The notes under the pieces: model-generated
What the model was told of the DNA's origin: nothing
Seen by the model: only the letters and a program-made list of their open reading frames with translations
The model's database searches: none
Assembly: GCF_005771675.1 (NCBI RefSeq)
Contig: NZ_VAJM01000001.1
Span: 310,001 to 374,000 of the forward strand
DNA: 64,000 bases
Origin: Hymenobacter jeollabukensis
GTDB lineage: Bacteria; Bacteroidota; Bacteroidia; Cytophagales; Hymenobacteraceae
Direction: 5' to 3'
Made by a program: the position numbers and the translations under genes
In this document: one piece after another, positions 29,626 through 38,150 of the stretch
Position numbering within the stretch: position 1 is the stretch's first letter
How the letters are laid out: the number at the start of each line of letters is the position of its first letter

Positions 29626-31293
29626 GTGAATCCTTCCGCGCGCCTGCTCCGCCTGCTGCCGACCCTCACGCTGGGGCTGGTCACGCTCGTCACCCTCGCC
29701 TACTTCGTCGGCGCGCACGAGGGCCTCTACGCCCTCGACGACTATTACTACGCCCGCTACGCCCACCAGCTGCTCACCGGCACCTTCCATCTCGGGCCCG
29801 ATCCGCTCCGCCAGCTGCACGACCCGCTGCACGAGCGGTGGCTGATTTTCGGGCCGGTGGCGGGGCTCTACGCCCTGCTGGGCATCAACATCTGGAGCAC
29901 CACGCTCTGGCCGCTGCTGGCCACGCTGGCCTGCCTGGGTTTGATCTGGGCCGCGTACCGCCGACGGCAGCCGCTGGTGGCCAGCGGGGCGCTGGTGCTG
30001 CTGGGCCTGCACTACTTCAGCCTGAACCTGACCACCTACCTCTACCCCGACAACGTGAACATGCTGGCCTGCCTGGGGGCGGCGCTGGCGCTGCTGCGCG
30101 GGCGGCGGGCGGCGGGGCGGGCGGCCGTGGGCTGGGGCGTGGCCTTTGCCGGGCTGAACATGGCCGCGCTGCTGTGCAAGGAAACCGTGGTCTTCTACGC
30201 GCCCTTCTACCTGGCCCTGCTCCTGCTCGACGCCCGGCGGGGTCGTCTGCGCTTTTGGCTGGTCGCGGCCGGGGCGGGCGCGCTGCTGCTGGGCGCCTAC
30301 CTGGCCTTCTACCAGTGGCAGACCGCCGACGCACTGTACCGGCTGCACCTCATCGAGCACACCAACGAGGTGCTGGCCGAGGGCAACTACCTGGCCGGCA
30401 ACCACGCCGCGCTGCTGCACCGGCTCACCCTGGCGCCGTCGCAGGTGCTGCTGGGCAGCGGGTTGGGGCTGGCCGTGCTGCTGGCCGTGGGGTCAGCATT
30501 TCCGCTGCGCGCCGAGTCGGCACCTTTTCCAGCAGCCGAGTCTGGCTCCGATGACCGGCGCTTCTGGCTGGGCCTCGCGTTGAGCACCCTGGCCGTTTAC
30601 TGGCTGGGTAGCACTTCACTCACGTCCTACAACCCCATCAGCCTGGTGCCCCGCATGCTCACGCCGCTGCTGCCGCCGCTGTGCCTGGCCGCCGCGTTCG
30701 GGCTGGCCGATGCCCTGCAGAGCGGCCGGCGGCTGGGGCTGTACGCGGTCGGCCTGGTGCTGCTGGCCGCCCTCGACCGGGGCAGCGCCGCCGTGCTGTA
30801 CGCCGGCTGCGCCGCAGTGCTGGCGGGGCTGAGCCTGCCCTTGCTCCGGCACCCGCTACGCCCCGAGCGGCCCGGCCACTACGCAGCCCTGGGGATACTC
30901 GGGCTGGCGACCGTGCTGGCGCTGCGCCCCGCCTACCTGCTGCTGAAGCCCAGCGTATCGGGGCACTTTCCGCAGGCCCGCGTCATCGAGAAAGCGCTGC
31001 AGCCGCCCCGCCGCGGGGTGGTGTTCGTCGACGATTACCTGATCGGAAACTACGACTTTTATTACCGCTTTCGAATGCCGGCCGGGCTGCGCTTCCGCCG
31101 CTACTGGGCCCGCGACTCGGTGCAGCTGGCGCCCGGCGAAACCGCCTGGCTGCTGCTCAACCACGCCACCCTCCGCAACCCCGAGCTGACCCGCAAGCTG
31201 CTGCGCTACTCCCCCGACAGCGTGCTCAGCTGGTACCCGCGCCGCCGCTTGCTCCTGCAGGATGGCCCGGTGGAGCTGTACCAGATCAAGTGA
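29626..31293 (+). CDS. Membrane glycosyltransferase-like protein (GT-C, ArnT/PMT-like)
   Basis: Integral membrane protein of 555 residues with about eleven to twelve helices. The first external loop holds GLYALDDYYYARYAHQLLTG, the acidic motif found in dolichyl/undecaprenyl-phosphate-sugar dependent transferases. A soluble C-terminal domain of about 120 residues (after residue 430) follows, also typical of GT-C enzymes. The substrate is unknown; surface polysaccharide or protein glycosylation is plausible from neighbours (GT2, flippase). The start is GTG 29626, the only plausible start between the divergent gene and the first helix. It is divergent from a protein of similar architecture, so the two may work on the same glycan. 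Confidence 0.75.
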   Translation: MNPSARLLRLLPTLTLGLVTLVTLAYFVGAHEGLYALDDYYYARYAHQLLTGTFHLGPDPLRQLHDPLHERWLIFGPVAGLYALLGINIWSTTLWPLLATLACLGLIWAAYRRRQPLVASGALVLLGLHYFSLNLTTYLYPDNVNMLACLGAALALLRGRRAAGRAAVGWGVAFAGLNMAALLCKETVVFYAPFYLALLLLDARRGRLRFWLVAAGAGALLLGAYLAFYQWQTADALYRLHLIEHTNEVLAEGNYLAGNHAALLHRLTLAPSQVLLGSGLGLAVLLAVGSAFPLRAESAPFPAAESGSDDRRFWLGLALSTLAVYWLGSTSLTSYNPISLVPRMLTPLLPPLCLAAAFGLADALQSGRRLGLYAVGLVLLAALDRGSAAVLYAGCAAVLAGLSLPLLRHPLRPERPGHYAALGILGLATVLALRPAYLLLKPSVSGHFPQARVIEKALQPPRRGVVFVDDYLIGNYDFYYRFRMPAGLRFRRYWARDSVQLAPGETAWLLLNHATLRNPELTRKLLRYSPDSVLSWYPRRRLLLQDGPVELYQIK

Positions 31294-31419
31294 CGCTGGC
31301 CTAGGCTAGATGCAGGCTTTGCCAAGCAATTCAGCTTAAAGCTGGCGCCTATTCACATTAGCTAATACTTGATATAAGTAACTTATTTCCAGTGCACATA
31401 TCCGCAACCATTTTCATCA

Positions 31420-32379
31420 TCACTTAAGCAAACGCGCCGCCACTCCCAGGGCGTAGTCCAGCGGGCGAAGCGGGCCGGTTTGGCGCAGCAGGGCGTACAG
31501 CCGGCGAGCTTCAGGGCCACGGCGGAAGCGCACGGCCTGGCGCAGCTCCCAGCGCAGGCGCACGGCCAGGGCGGCCCGCTCGGCAGGGGTGCGGCACATG
31601 GCCAGGGCCTTTTCGCAGACGCGGATGGTGGAGGCCACGTACGGGTCGCCGGGGCGGTAGGCCTTGCGCGACATGGACTGCGGGTGCAGGCGCTTCTGGG
31701 TCAGCACCTCGTCCTGGAAGCCGAAGTCCCAGTCGCGGGCGGCGCGCACCCACAGGTCGAAGTCCTCGTAGGCCAGCGTCTCGTCGTAGCCGCCGAGGGC
31801 GTCGAGCATGGAGCGCCGGAACAGCATAGTGGGCGTGCTGATGAAGTAGCGGCTGAGCACGTCGGCGAAGACCTGGCCGGCGGCGGGGCGCGGGTGCACC
31901 GGCCGGCCGGCTTCGTCGCGGCGGAAGTGAAAGCGCACGTGCTGGCCCTGCTCGTCAATCAGGTCGCAGTCGTGGTAGGCCACGCCGCAGCGCGGGCCCT
32001 CGGCCTGCATGAAGGCCACCTGCCGGGCCACGCGCTCGGGCAGCAGCACGTCGTCGGTGGCGAAGTCGATGACAAACTCGCCCCGGCTGCGGCGCAGGGC
32101 CTGGTTGAAGGCGCGGCAGTTGCCCACGTTGTCGGGCAGCAGCAGCAGGTGCCAGGCCGGAAAGCGGGCGGCGTACTCCTGCAGCAGCGCCGGACTGCCG
32201 TCGGTGCTGGCGTCGTCGACCAGCCACACCTCCAGGTTAGGGTAGGTCTGGGACGCAATTGAATCGAGGGCGGCGGCCAGGAAGCGGGCGTGGTTGTGGC
32301 ACAGCGCCACGATGGTAACGAGGGGGCGCGGCTGAGCAGGCGAAGCAGAGGCGGTGGCAGACGATTGATCCGGCATCAT
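31420..32379 (-). CDS. Family 2 glycosyltransferase
   Basis: Nucleotide-sugar dependent transferase with a GT-A fold, 319 residues. The N-terminal motif VTIVALCHNHARFLAAALDS and VWLVDDASTDGS (about 20-60) are the nucleotide-binding part. The region equivalent to DxD reads DFATDDVLL, and the acceptor-side YEDFDLWVRAARDW is the usual ED-containing motif. There are no membrane helices. It probably acts at the cytoplasmic face on a lipid-linked oligosaccharide. The upstream neighbour is a Wzx-type flippase on the same strand (81 bp away), which fits O-antigen or capsule assembly. Two adjacent ATG codons (32379, 32376) are equally good starts. Confidence 0.9.
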   Translation of the reverse strand: MMPDQSSATASASPAQPRPLVTIVALCHNHARFLAAALDSIASQTYPNLEVWLVDDASTDGSPALLQEYAARFPAWHLLLLPDNVGNCRAFNQALRRSRGEFVIDFATDDVLLPERVARQVAFMQAEGPRCGVAYHDCDLIDEQGQHVRFHFRRDEAGRPVHPRPAAGQVFADVLSRYFISTPTMLFRRSMLDALGGYDETLAYEDFDLWVRAARDWDFGFQDEVLTQKRLHPQSMSRKAYRPGDPYVASTIRVCEKALAMCRTPAERAALAVRLRWELRQAVRFRRGPEARRLYALLRQTGPLRPLDYALGVAARLLK

Positions 32380-32460
32380 GAGACTGAAAGCATAAGCGGC
32401 TCCAGCCGATACTCATCCGGAGCTTAGGAGCCTGATTCCGCGGCCGACCTGGTGGCGGCT

Positions 32461-33768
32461 TCAGCGGCGAAAATAGGCCCGAAAGTACAGCCCGCAGGCC
32501 AGCAGTACCATGCCGAAGCGCGCCGCGTGGGCCAGCGGGGCTCCGTAGAGGCCGTAGCGCGGCAGCAGCAGGGCCAGCAGCCCGGCGTAGAGGGCCGCCG
32601 AGGCCAGCTGCACTGCCACGTAGCGCCCAGCCCGGGCCTCAGCCACGAGCAGGTAGAGCAGCGTCCAGCTCAGAAACTTGGCCCAGTCGCCGAGCAACTG
32701 CGGGCCCAGCAGGGTACGGGCGGCGGCGAAGCGGGCGTCGAAGAGCAGGGGCAGCAGCCAGTCGCGCAAGAGCCAGAGGCAGGCCAGGCCCAGGGCCAGC
32801 AACCCGGCCAGCAGCCCGAACACGGCCCGCACGTAGGCGCGGCGAGCGGCCGGCTGCCCGGCCAGGGCCGCCAGCCGGGGATAGAACACGGCCCCCATCA
32901 CCGCCGAAAACACCATGGTGTAGTTGTCCGAGAGCTTGGCCACGGCCTGCCACAGGCCCGTCTGCGTCAGGCTGAAGCGACTGATGAGCAGGTCGCGCAC
33001 GGCAAAGTCGACGGCCTTGCTGCACACCAGCACGCTCAGGGCCATCAGCAGGAAGCGGCCCAGGCCCAGCAGCGCCGGGCGGCTCAGGCGGGGGCGTACC
33101 GAGGTCAGCAGCCCGGCGCGGGCGCACACCCAGGCAGTGGGCAGCACCGTCAGTCCCTGGGCCAGCAGGTAGGCCAGCAGCACCCGCGGCACGGGCCAAT
33201 GCAAAGCCAGCGCGCCGGCCACCGCCAGCGGCCCGAGCAAACTCAGCAGCACCGTCAGGGCCACATAGGCGCGTAGGCGCTGGGCGGCCAGCAGCACGGC
33301 GGCCAGGTAGGCATGAGCGGTGAGCAGGGTGATGCCCGCCACCACGCCCAGCACCCAGCCCGCCGTGGGCCGGAACGCGGCCAGCAGCGGCCCGCGCAGC
33401 ACCGGCAACGCCAGGAAGCCCAGCAGCAGCACGGCCGCGTTCAGCACCACGCCGCTGCCGAACCACAGCCGCCAGCCCGCCGAGCCCGGCCGCCGCGGCG
33501 CCAGGAACTTCACGATGCCCACGTGCACCCCGTCGTTGGGCAGGGTGGTGAGCAGGGCCATCAGGTTCTGAAAGTGCGCCAGCAGGGTGAGGCCGCCGGG
33601 CCCGCCAAACACGGCCAGCAGCTTGTTCAGGGCCAGCGCCCCGCCCGCCCGCGCCAGCACCGACACGCCCGAGCCCAAGGAGCCGCGCACGAAGCGCGCC
33701 AGCCCGGCCGGCGCCGGCGCGGCGGGCAGGGTTTCGGTGGCATCGTCTTCGGCGGCGGGCAGGCTCAT
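32461..33768 (-). CDS. Wzx-type oligosaccharide flippase
   Basis: Polytopic membrane protein of 435 residues with about twelve helices, of the MOP/polysaccharide-transport (Wzx/RfbX) superfamily. It is expected to flip undecaprenyl-linked repeat units to the periplasm. Evidence is the overall hydrophobic pattern and segments such as GSGVSVLARAGGALALNKLLAVFGGPGGL at the N-terminus (quoted in part: LNKLLAVFGGPGGL) and an AVMGAVFYPRLAALAG region like those of Wzx proteins. It is followed by a GT2 gene and preceded by a beta-barrel gene on the same strand. The start ATG 33768 is followed by about 25 soluble residues before the first helix. Confidence 0.82.
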   Translation of the reverse strand: MSLPAAEDDATETLPAAPAPAGLARFVRGSLGSGVSVLARAGGALALNKLLAVFGGPGGLTLLAHFQNLMALLTTLPNDGVHVGIVKFLAPRRPGSAGWRLWFGSGVVLNAAVLLLGFLALPVLRGPLLAAFRPTAGWVLGVVAGITLLTAHAYLAAVLLAAQRLRAYVALTVLLSLLGPLAVAGALALHWPVPRVLLAYLLAQGLTVLPTAWVCARAGLLTSVRPRLSRPALLGLGRFLLMALSVLVCSKAVDFAVRDLLISRFSLTQTGLWQAVAKLSDNYTMVFSAVMGAVFYPRLAALAGQPAARRAYVRAVFGLLAGLLALGLACLWLLRDWLLPLLFDARFAAARTLLGPQLLGDWAKFLSWTLLYLLVAEARAGRYVAVQLASAALYAGLLALLLPRYGLYGAPLAHAARFGMVLLACGLYFRAYFRR

Positions 33769-33813
33769 GGCAACGGGCTGGGGCGGCGCAAGGTACGCGC
33801 TGACGGGTAGGCC

Positions 33814-34569
33814 TTAGTTGAAATAAGCCACGGCCTGCAGGCTGAGCGCGTTCAGCCGCCCGGCCAGCACGCCCTGCGCGGTGTAGAGGTATTGCCCGCC
33901 GTCGTTGGCTTCGTAGAGCAGCAGGGCGTCAGGCCGGGCCAGGCGCGTGGGCCGCAAGCCGTGGTAGTAAAGCAGGTTCAGCCCCACCCGCTGCCGCACC
34001 ACCACGCCGATACCGCCTTCCAGCCCCAGCTGCCAGTGCAGGCCCACGCCGTCGAGGCCGATGCTCAGCAGGGAGGGCGTGCGGCTATTCGGCACCAGCC
34101 GCGGGGGCTCCACGGCCGTTTGAGTGAGGCCCGACACCACCCGCCCCAGCAGGTGCGGCTGCAGGCTACCGGGTCGGCCAAAGCGCCACCGCAGCCCCAG
34201 CGGCAGCTGCACCGTGCCGCCCACTACGCGCCCGTTGATGTACGTCTGGTTGGGCGGTTGCCCCAGCGTCAGCTGGTATTCGTGGCGCAGGCGCCAGTAG
34301 CGCGGCTCTATTTCCAGGGTGAGGCGGTCGGTCAGCTCGCCGCTGATCTGCAGCCCCAGGTGGTAGGTGGCCGTAGCCGCCGGGCCCGAGCCGTAGCCGG
34401 GATTCACCCCCGCGCTGCCGTCGAGCGGCCTGAACGTCAGCTCCACCCGATCCGTGAAGCCGCTGCGGGCGGCGGCGGCCGTCAGCCCCAGATGCCAGGC
34501 GCGCTGCGCCACGGCGGTAAGCGGTAGTGCGGTCAGGCACACAGCCAGTGGGAATAGCAGTCGATGCAT
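33814..34569 (-). CDS. Outer membrane beta-barrel protein, unknown function
   Basis: Exported protein of 251 residues with signal peptide MHRLLFPLAVCLTALPLTAVAQ (first 22 residues; cleavage after AVA or AQ). The mature part has alternating hydrophobic/polar strands ending in an aromatic residue (final residues LQAVAYFN), as in small outer membrane barrels of the PorT or OmpW-like kind. No named family is recognised. The gene lies between the FemAB/GNAT-like gene and the flippase on the minus strand, with gaps of 84 and 45 bp, so it may be part of the same transcript. A role in export or anchoring of surface glycans would be inference only. Confidence 0.65.
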   Translation of the reverse strand: MHRLLFPLAVCLTALPLTAVAQRAWHLGLTAAAARSGFTDRVELTFRPLDGSAGVNPGYGSGPAATATYHLGLQISGELTDRLTLEIEPRYWRLRHEYQLTLGQPPNQTYINGRVVGGTVQLPLGLRWRFGRPGSLQPHLLGRVVSGLTQTAVEPPRLVPNSRTPSLLSIGLDGVGLHWQLGLEGGIGVVVRQRVGLNLLYYHGLRPTRLARPDALLLYEANDGGQYLYTAQGVLAGRLNALSLQAVAYFN

Positions 34570-34653
34570 AACAACTGTAGTGAATAGGGATTCAACGCCT
34601 AAGTGGCTAACGAAGCTGCGGCCAGCCCCATTGTCTACTTGCCGACGGCCTCT

Positions 34654-35667
34654 TCAGCCGCGCCGCGTGAGCGTGAGCTTGAGGCTGGGCACGCCGCCGA
34701 GGTGACGCTTGAAGCGCAGCAACGACTCGTTCTGGCCCTCGGGCAAAGTGGAAGTGCCCAGGTCGAGCAGGCGCAGGCCGCTGGCCAGGCCGAAGGCGTG
34801 CAGACCGGCGTTAAGCAGCACCACCGGGCTGAACGCGTTGTAGCGCAACGGGCTGGCGGGGTAAAAATTGTAGAGCACGCCGCGGCCGGCCAGCACGGCC
34901 ACCGTCAGGGCGGCCCAGTCGCCGGCCGCGTCGCGCACCGAAAACAGCAGGTAGTCGCGTGGGAAGTCGCGGAACAGGGCCGTGAGCTGTGCCTCGCTCA
35001 GCGACAGGGCCTGCCCCTTCTCCTCGCGGCAGCGGCGCAGAAACTCGTAGGCCAGCGGCAGCAGCAAGGGCGGCTCCTGCTCGAAGCGGAAGCCGTGGCG
35101 CTGGCACTTGTGCAGCCGCCGCCGCTCCGAAGGATGCAGCCGCGCCTCGTAGGGCTGATCCAGCGGCAGGTAGGTATCGATTTCGGCCAGCTCGACCCAG
35201 TAGCCCAGGCGCTCCAACGCGGCCACCAGCGCGCCGCTGGTTGGCTCGTAGGCGAAGGGCGGCAGGCGAAGCTGCCACGCGAGGCAGCCCTGGGCGGCCA
35301 GCGTTTCATGCACCGCGCGCAGCCACTCCTCAAGCACCGGCGCGGGCAGCTCGGCCGTGAGCAACTGGGGGTAGCTGAACGGGGCCGCGGGGCTGCTGCC
35401 GGCCAGGCCGTCGGGCTGCCGAAAAATGGGCCACCAGGCCACGGTCTGGGCCGCGTGCTGGTCTTCGAGCAGGGCTACGGCCAGCGGGGGCACTGCGGCG
35501 CGCAGCTGGGCGGGCTGCTGGTAGAGGTACAGCTCGGCGGCCAGCGGCAGCGGGGGTGCGGCGGCGTCCGTCAGCCAGCGCAGCCGGTAACGCCCCTGCC
35601 CGGCCGGCAGCTCGGGCGGCGCGGCCAGGAAGGTGGAAGGAGCAACGGGAGGCGAAAAACCGGGCAC
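34654..35667 (-). CDS. GNAT/FemAB-like acyltransferase
   Basis: Protein of about 337 residues with features of the GNAT fold used twice, as in FemAB-like proteins of polysaccharide clusters. Segments HPSERRRLHKCQRHGFRF and LYNFYPASPLRYNAFSPVVLL and the terminal LGTSTLPEGQNESLLRFKRHLGG are the typical ones; the last pattern (F-K-x-x-x-G-G) is common in this family. The substrate is unknown; peptidoglycan or glycan N-acylation are options. The start is uncertain: no ATG exists near the family N-terminus. GTG 35667 is listed and TTG 35673 is an alternative; a degenerate -7 box TACTTTCG lies at 35694-35687. It heads the minus-strand surface-glycan group. Confidence 0.72.
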   Translation of the reverse strand: MPGFSPPVAPSTFLAAPPELPAGQGRYRLRWLTDAAAPPLPLAAELYLYQQPAQLRAAVPPLAVALLEDQHAAQTVAWWPIFRQPDGLAGSSPAAPFSYPQLLTAELPAPVLEEWLRAVHETLAAQGCLAWQLRLPPFAYEPTSGALVAALERLGYWVELAEIDTYLPLDQPYEARLHPSERRRLHKCQRHGFRFEQEPPLLLPLAYEFLRRCREEKGQALSLSEAQLTALFRDFPRDYLLFSVRDAAGDWAALTVAVLAGRGVLYNFYPASPLRYNAFSPVVLLNAGLHAFGLASGLRLLDLGTSTLPEGQNESLLRFKRHLGGVPSLKLTLTRRG

Positions 35668-35828
35668 GGACAAAGCAACGAAGCGCCGAAAGTACGTGAA
35701 AATCGGCCGTACCGGTTGTTGGACGTCGTTTCCGGGGCACTTCCTGCCGGCCCGGCCGCACATTTTTGGCCGCGTCTGCGTAGCATTACCAGCCGCCCGC
35801 TCCTGGGCCGATTACCCCGCGTTTGTTC

Positions 35829-37046
35829 ATGCCCGACTTTGCACCGGAAACCCGCGCCGCCGCACCGGCCGATTCCGCTCCTGAGCTATCCTCTCCGCCC
35901 CCCACCGCCGAAGAGGCGGCCGCCACCAGCGTTTCCGACCGCGACGCCACCCGCCAGGCCCGCCTGCAGGGCGTGGGCGCCCGCCCCGGTACGCTCAGCC
36001 CCCGCGCCGGCTCGCTCGCGCCCCGGCTGTTCATCTTCAGCTACGACGACAACGGCTACGCCGAGCACGAGTGCGAAGACTACGCCGAGCTGATGCACCG
36101 CTTCCGCACCCACCCCGAGCGCCGCCACTGGATCGACGTGCGCGGCTACGGCGACGTGGCCCTGATGCAGCGCATCATGGAGGATTTCGACCTGCACCCG
36201 CTGCAGATGGAGGACGTGCTGGGCGACTACCAGCGGGCCAAGGTGGAAGTATTCGGCGACAACCGCCTGTTCCTCGTCTCGCGCATGACGGAGTTTACCG
36301 AGCAGCTCGAAATCGACGACGACCAGCTCAGCATCTTCACCGGCCCCAACTACGTCCTCTCCTTCCAGGACGACTACGAGGACTGCCTCGACACGGTGCG
36401 GCAGCGCATCCGCTCGGGTTTCAGCCAGATCAAGCAGCGCCCGCCGCTGTACCTGGCCTACGCCCTCACCGACGTAGTGCTCGACCACTACTACCCCACC
36501 ATGGCCGCCATCGGCGACTACATCGAGGACCTGGAAAACGCCATCATCCGCGGGCGGCCCACCAAGCGGCTGCTGGCGCGCATCCTGCAGATCAAGAAGG
36601 ACATCGTGCGCTTCCGCCGGCTGGTGTACCCCGAGCGGGAGAAGATTGCCGAGCTGCTGCGCATGCACGACGAGGTGGTGCCTGAGGAAATCAAGGTGTT
36701 CTTCCGCGACTGTTACGACCACGCCATCCAGGCCCTCGACCTGACCGAAAGCTACCGCGAATCGGTGTCGAGCCTGATCGACCTGTACATGTCGGACCAG
36801 AGCAACCGCATGAACGAGGTGATGAAAGTGCTGACCATGATCAGCGCCGTGTTCATCCCGCTCAGCTTCATTGCCGGCGTCTACGGCATGAACTTCTCCC
36901 GCGAGAATCCGCAAGGCGGCGTGAACCACCTGAACATGCCGGAGCTATATAACCCCATCGGCTACCCCACGGTGCTCATCTTTATGGGCGTCGTCGCCAT
37001 CGGGATGTTGGTGTATTTCTACCGCAAGGGATGGTTTAGCAATTGA
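35829..37046 (+). CDS. corA: CorA-type magnesium/cobalt transporter
   Basis: Inner-membrane Mg2+ channel of the CorA family, 405 residues. The cytoplasmic domain extends to about residue 340; the pore signature YGMNF follows the first of two C-terminal membrane helices (FIPLSFIAGVYGMNF), and the second helix YPTVLIFMGVVAIGMLVYF ends close to the C-terminus. The first 60 residues are a disordered Ala/Pro/Ser-rich extension. ATG 35829 is preferred to a TTG two codons earlier. The gene is divergent from the FemAB/GNAT-like gene and convergent with nadR, so it stands alone. No regulatory Mg riboswitch was recognised upstream. Confidence 0.95.
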   Translation: MPDFAPETRAAAPADSAPELSSPPPTAEEAAATSVSDRDATRQARLQGVGARPGTLSPRAGSLAPRLFIFSYDDNGYAEHECEDYAELMHRFRTHPERRHWIDVRGYGDVALMQRIMEDFDLHPLQMEDVLGDYQRAKVEVFGDNRLFLVSRMTEFTEQLEIDDDQLSIFTGPNYVLSFQDDYEDCLDTVRQRIRSGFSQIKQRPPLYLAYALTDVVLDHYYPTMAAIGDYIEDLENAIIRGRPTKRLLARILQIKKDIVRFRRLVYPEREKIAELLRMHDEVVPEEIKVFFRDCYDHAIQALDLTESYRESVSSLIDLYMSDQSNRMNEVMKVLTMISAVFIPLSFIAGVYGMNFSRENPQGGVNHLNMPELYNPIGYPTVLIFMGVVAIGMLVYFYRKGWFSN

Positions 37047-37084
37047 TGACTAACAGTTTATTTACTAAAACCATAAAACCCTCC

Positions 37085-38128
37085 CTACAGCCGCACCGGC
37101 AGCGCTTCGCCCAGCGCCGCCTGCACCTGCCGCACGCGCTCATCCACCGAGCCCGTCAGCAGCTGGTACGGGATGCCGAGCACGTCCAGCAGCATGAGCT
37201 GGGTGTGCTGCTGCAGCGGCTGCTGCGCGGCCGGGGCGCGGGTGCCGTCCTGCTCGAAAGGGAAGTCGGGGGCGCAGACGAAGGTGTGGGCATAACGGGT
37301 GCGGCACTCGGCGGCCAGCGCGTGCAGCGCCGCCTCGGCCCGGCCGAAATAGGCGTAGCTGTACCAGAGCGTCGTCACGGCGTTGGTGTCGCTCAGAAGC
37401 CAGTGCCGGGCCCGCGGCAGGGCCTGGTCTTCGAGGGCGCGGTGCTGCCGGGCAATGCGCAGCAGGTCGGCGTAAGCCAGCTGCCCACCTTGCTCCTCCC
37501 AGAGCGTGCGGCCGTATTCGGCCACCCAGGCCGTGCCCAAGTGCTGGCCCAGCGCCGCCGTCAGCCTCGACTTGCCGGTGCTTTCGGCGCCGAGGAGCGC
37601 CACCCGCTGCACGTAGTCGGCGGAGCGGAAATGAGCCTGCACCACCGGGTGCAGCCACTCGGGCTGCCCGTACACATCGGCCCGCAGCGCCGTGCCCGAC
37701 ACCGGCCGCAGGCGCCGCTCCTGGTCGACCAGCACGTGAGCCGCGCCGAGGTGGGCAGCGAAGCCCGCGCCGTAGGCTTCGCTGGTGAATACTACGTCGA
37801 TGCGCAAGTTCAGCTCAAGCAGCAGTTGACGCACAAACTCCCGGTGCGCGAAGTCCGGCGCATCGTTGGGCGGCAGCTGCGGGTAGTCCGGTTTGGTCAG
37901 CGCCCGCACGTGCAGGCGGCAGTCGCCGATACTCATCCCATAGATCTGCCGCAGCCACTCGGCGCGCACCGGAGCCGGCAGGCGCGCCAGGTCGGGCTCG
38001 GAGTACACCCACACGTGCAGCTCCGCGACCTGCCCTGCCGCCGCTTCGATGAGCAGCTGATGCCCGCGGTGCAGCGGAGCGAACTTGCCCACCACGAGGC
38101 CGGTCCGATGCGTTGGCTGATTGGTCAT
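37085..38128 (-). CDS. nadR: NadR-like NMN adenylyltransferase/nicotinamide riboside kinase
   Basis: Bifunctional NAD-salvage enzyme of 347 residues. The N-terminal nucleotidyltransferase domain has GKFAPLHRGH at residues 14-23, the HxGH-type motif that adenylylates NMN. The C-terminal kinase domain begins with the P-loop LLGAESTGKSRL near residue 180 and continues with AWVAEYGRTLWEEQGG and LSDTNAVTT, which are characteristic of the NadR ribosylnicotinamide kinase part. There is no N-terminal helix-turn-helix, so it lacks the enterobacterial repressor function. It follows the DUF3352 gene by 22 bp on the same strand, so both are probably on one transcript. Convergent with corA. Confidence 0.92.
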   Translation of the reverse strand: MTNQPTHRTGLVVGKFAPLHRGHQLLIEAAAGQVAELHVWVYSEPDLARLPAPVRAEWLRQIYGMSIGDCRLHVRALTKPDYPQLPPNDAPDFAHREFVRQLLLELNLRIDVVFTSEAYGAGFAAHLGAAHVLVDQERRLRPVSGTALRADVYGQPEWLHPVVQAHFRSADYVQRVALLGAESTGKSRLTAALGQHLGTAWVAEYGRTLWEEQGGQLAYADLLRIARQHRALEDQALPRARHWLLSDTNAVTTLWYSYAYFGRAEAALHALAAECRTRYAHTFVCAPDFPFEQDGTRAPAAQQPLQQHTQLMLLDVLGIPYQLLTGSVDERVRQVQAALGEALPVRL

Positions 38129-38150
38129 TCCCGAACGGGTTTCCAGCCGG

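Noticed and set aside
29557-30420. N-terminal extension of the minus-strand membrane protein by about 288 codons
   Set aside because: It overlaps the divergent, well-supported membrane protein gene and is Gln/Gly/Arg-rich; the leader helix begins at ATG 29556.
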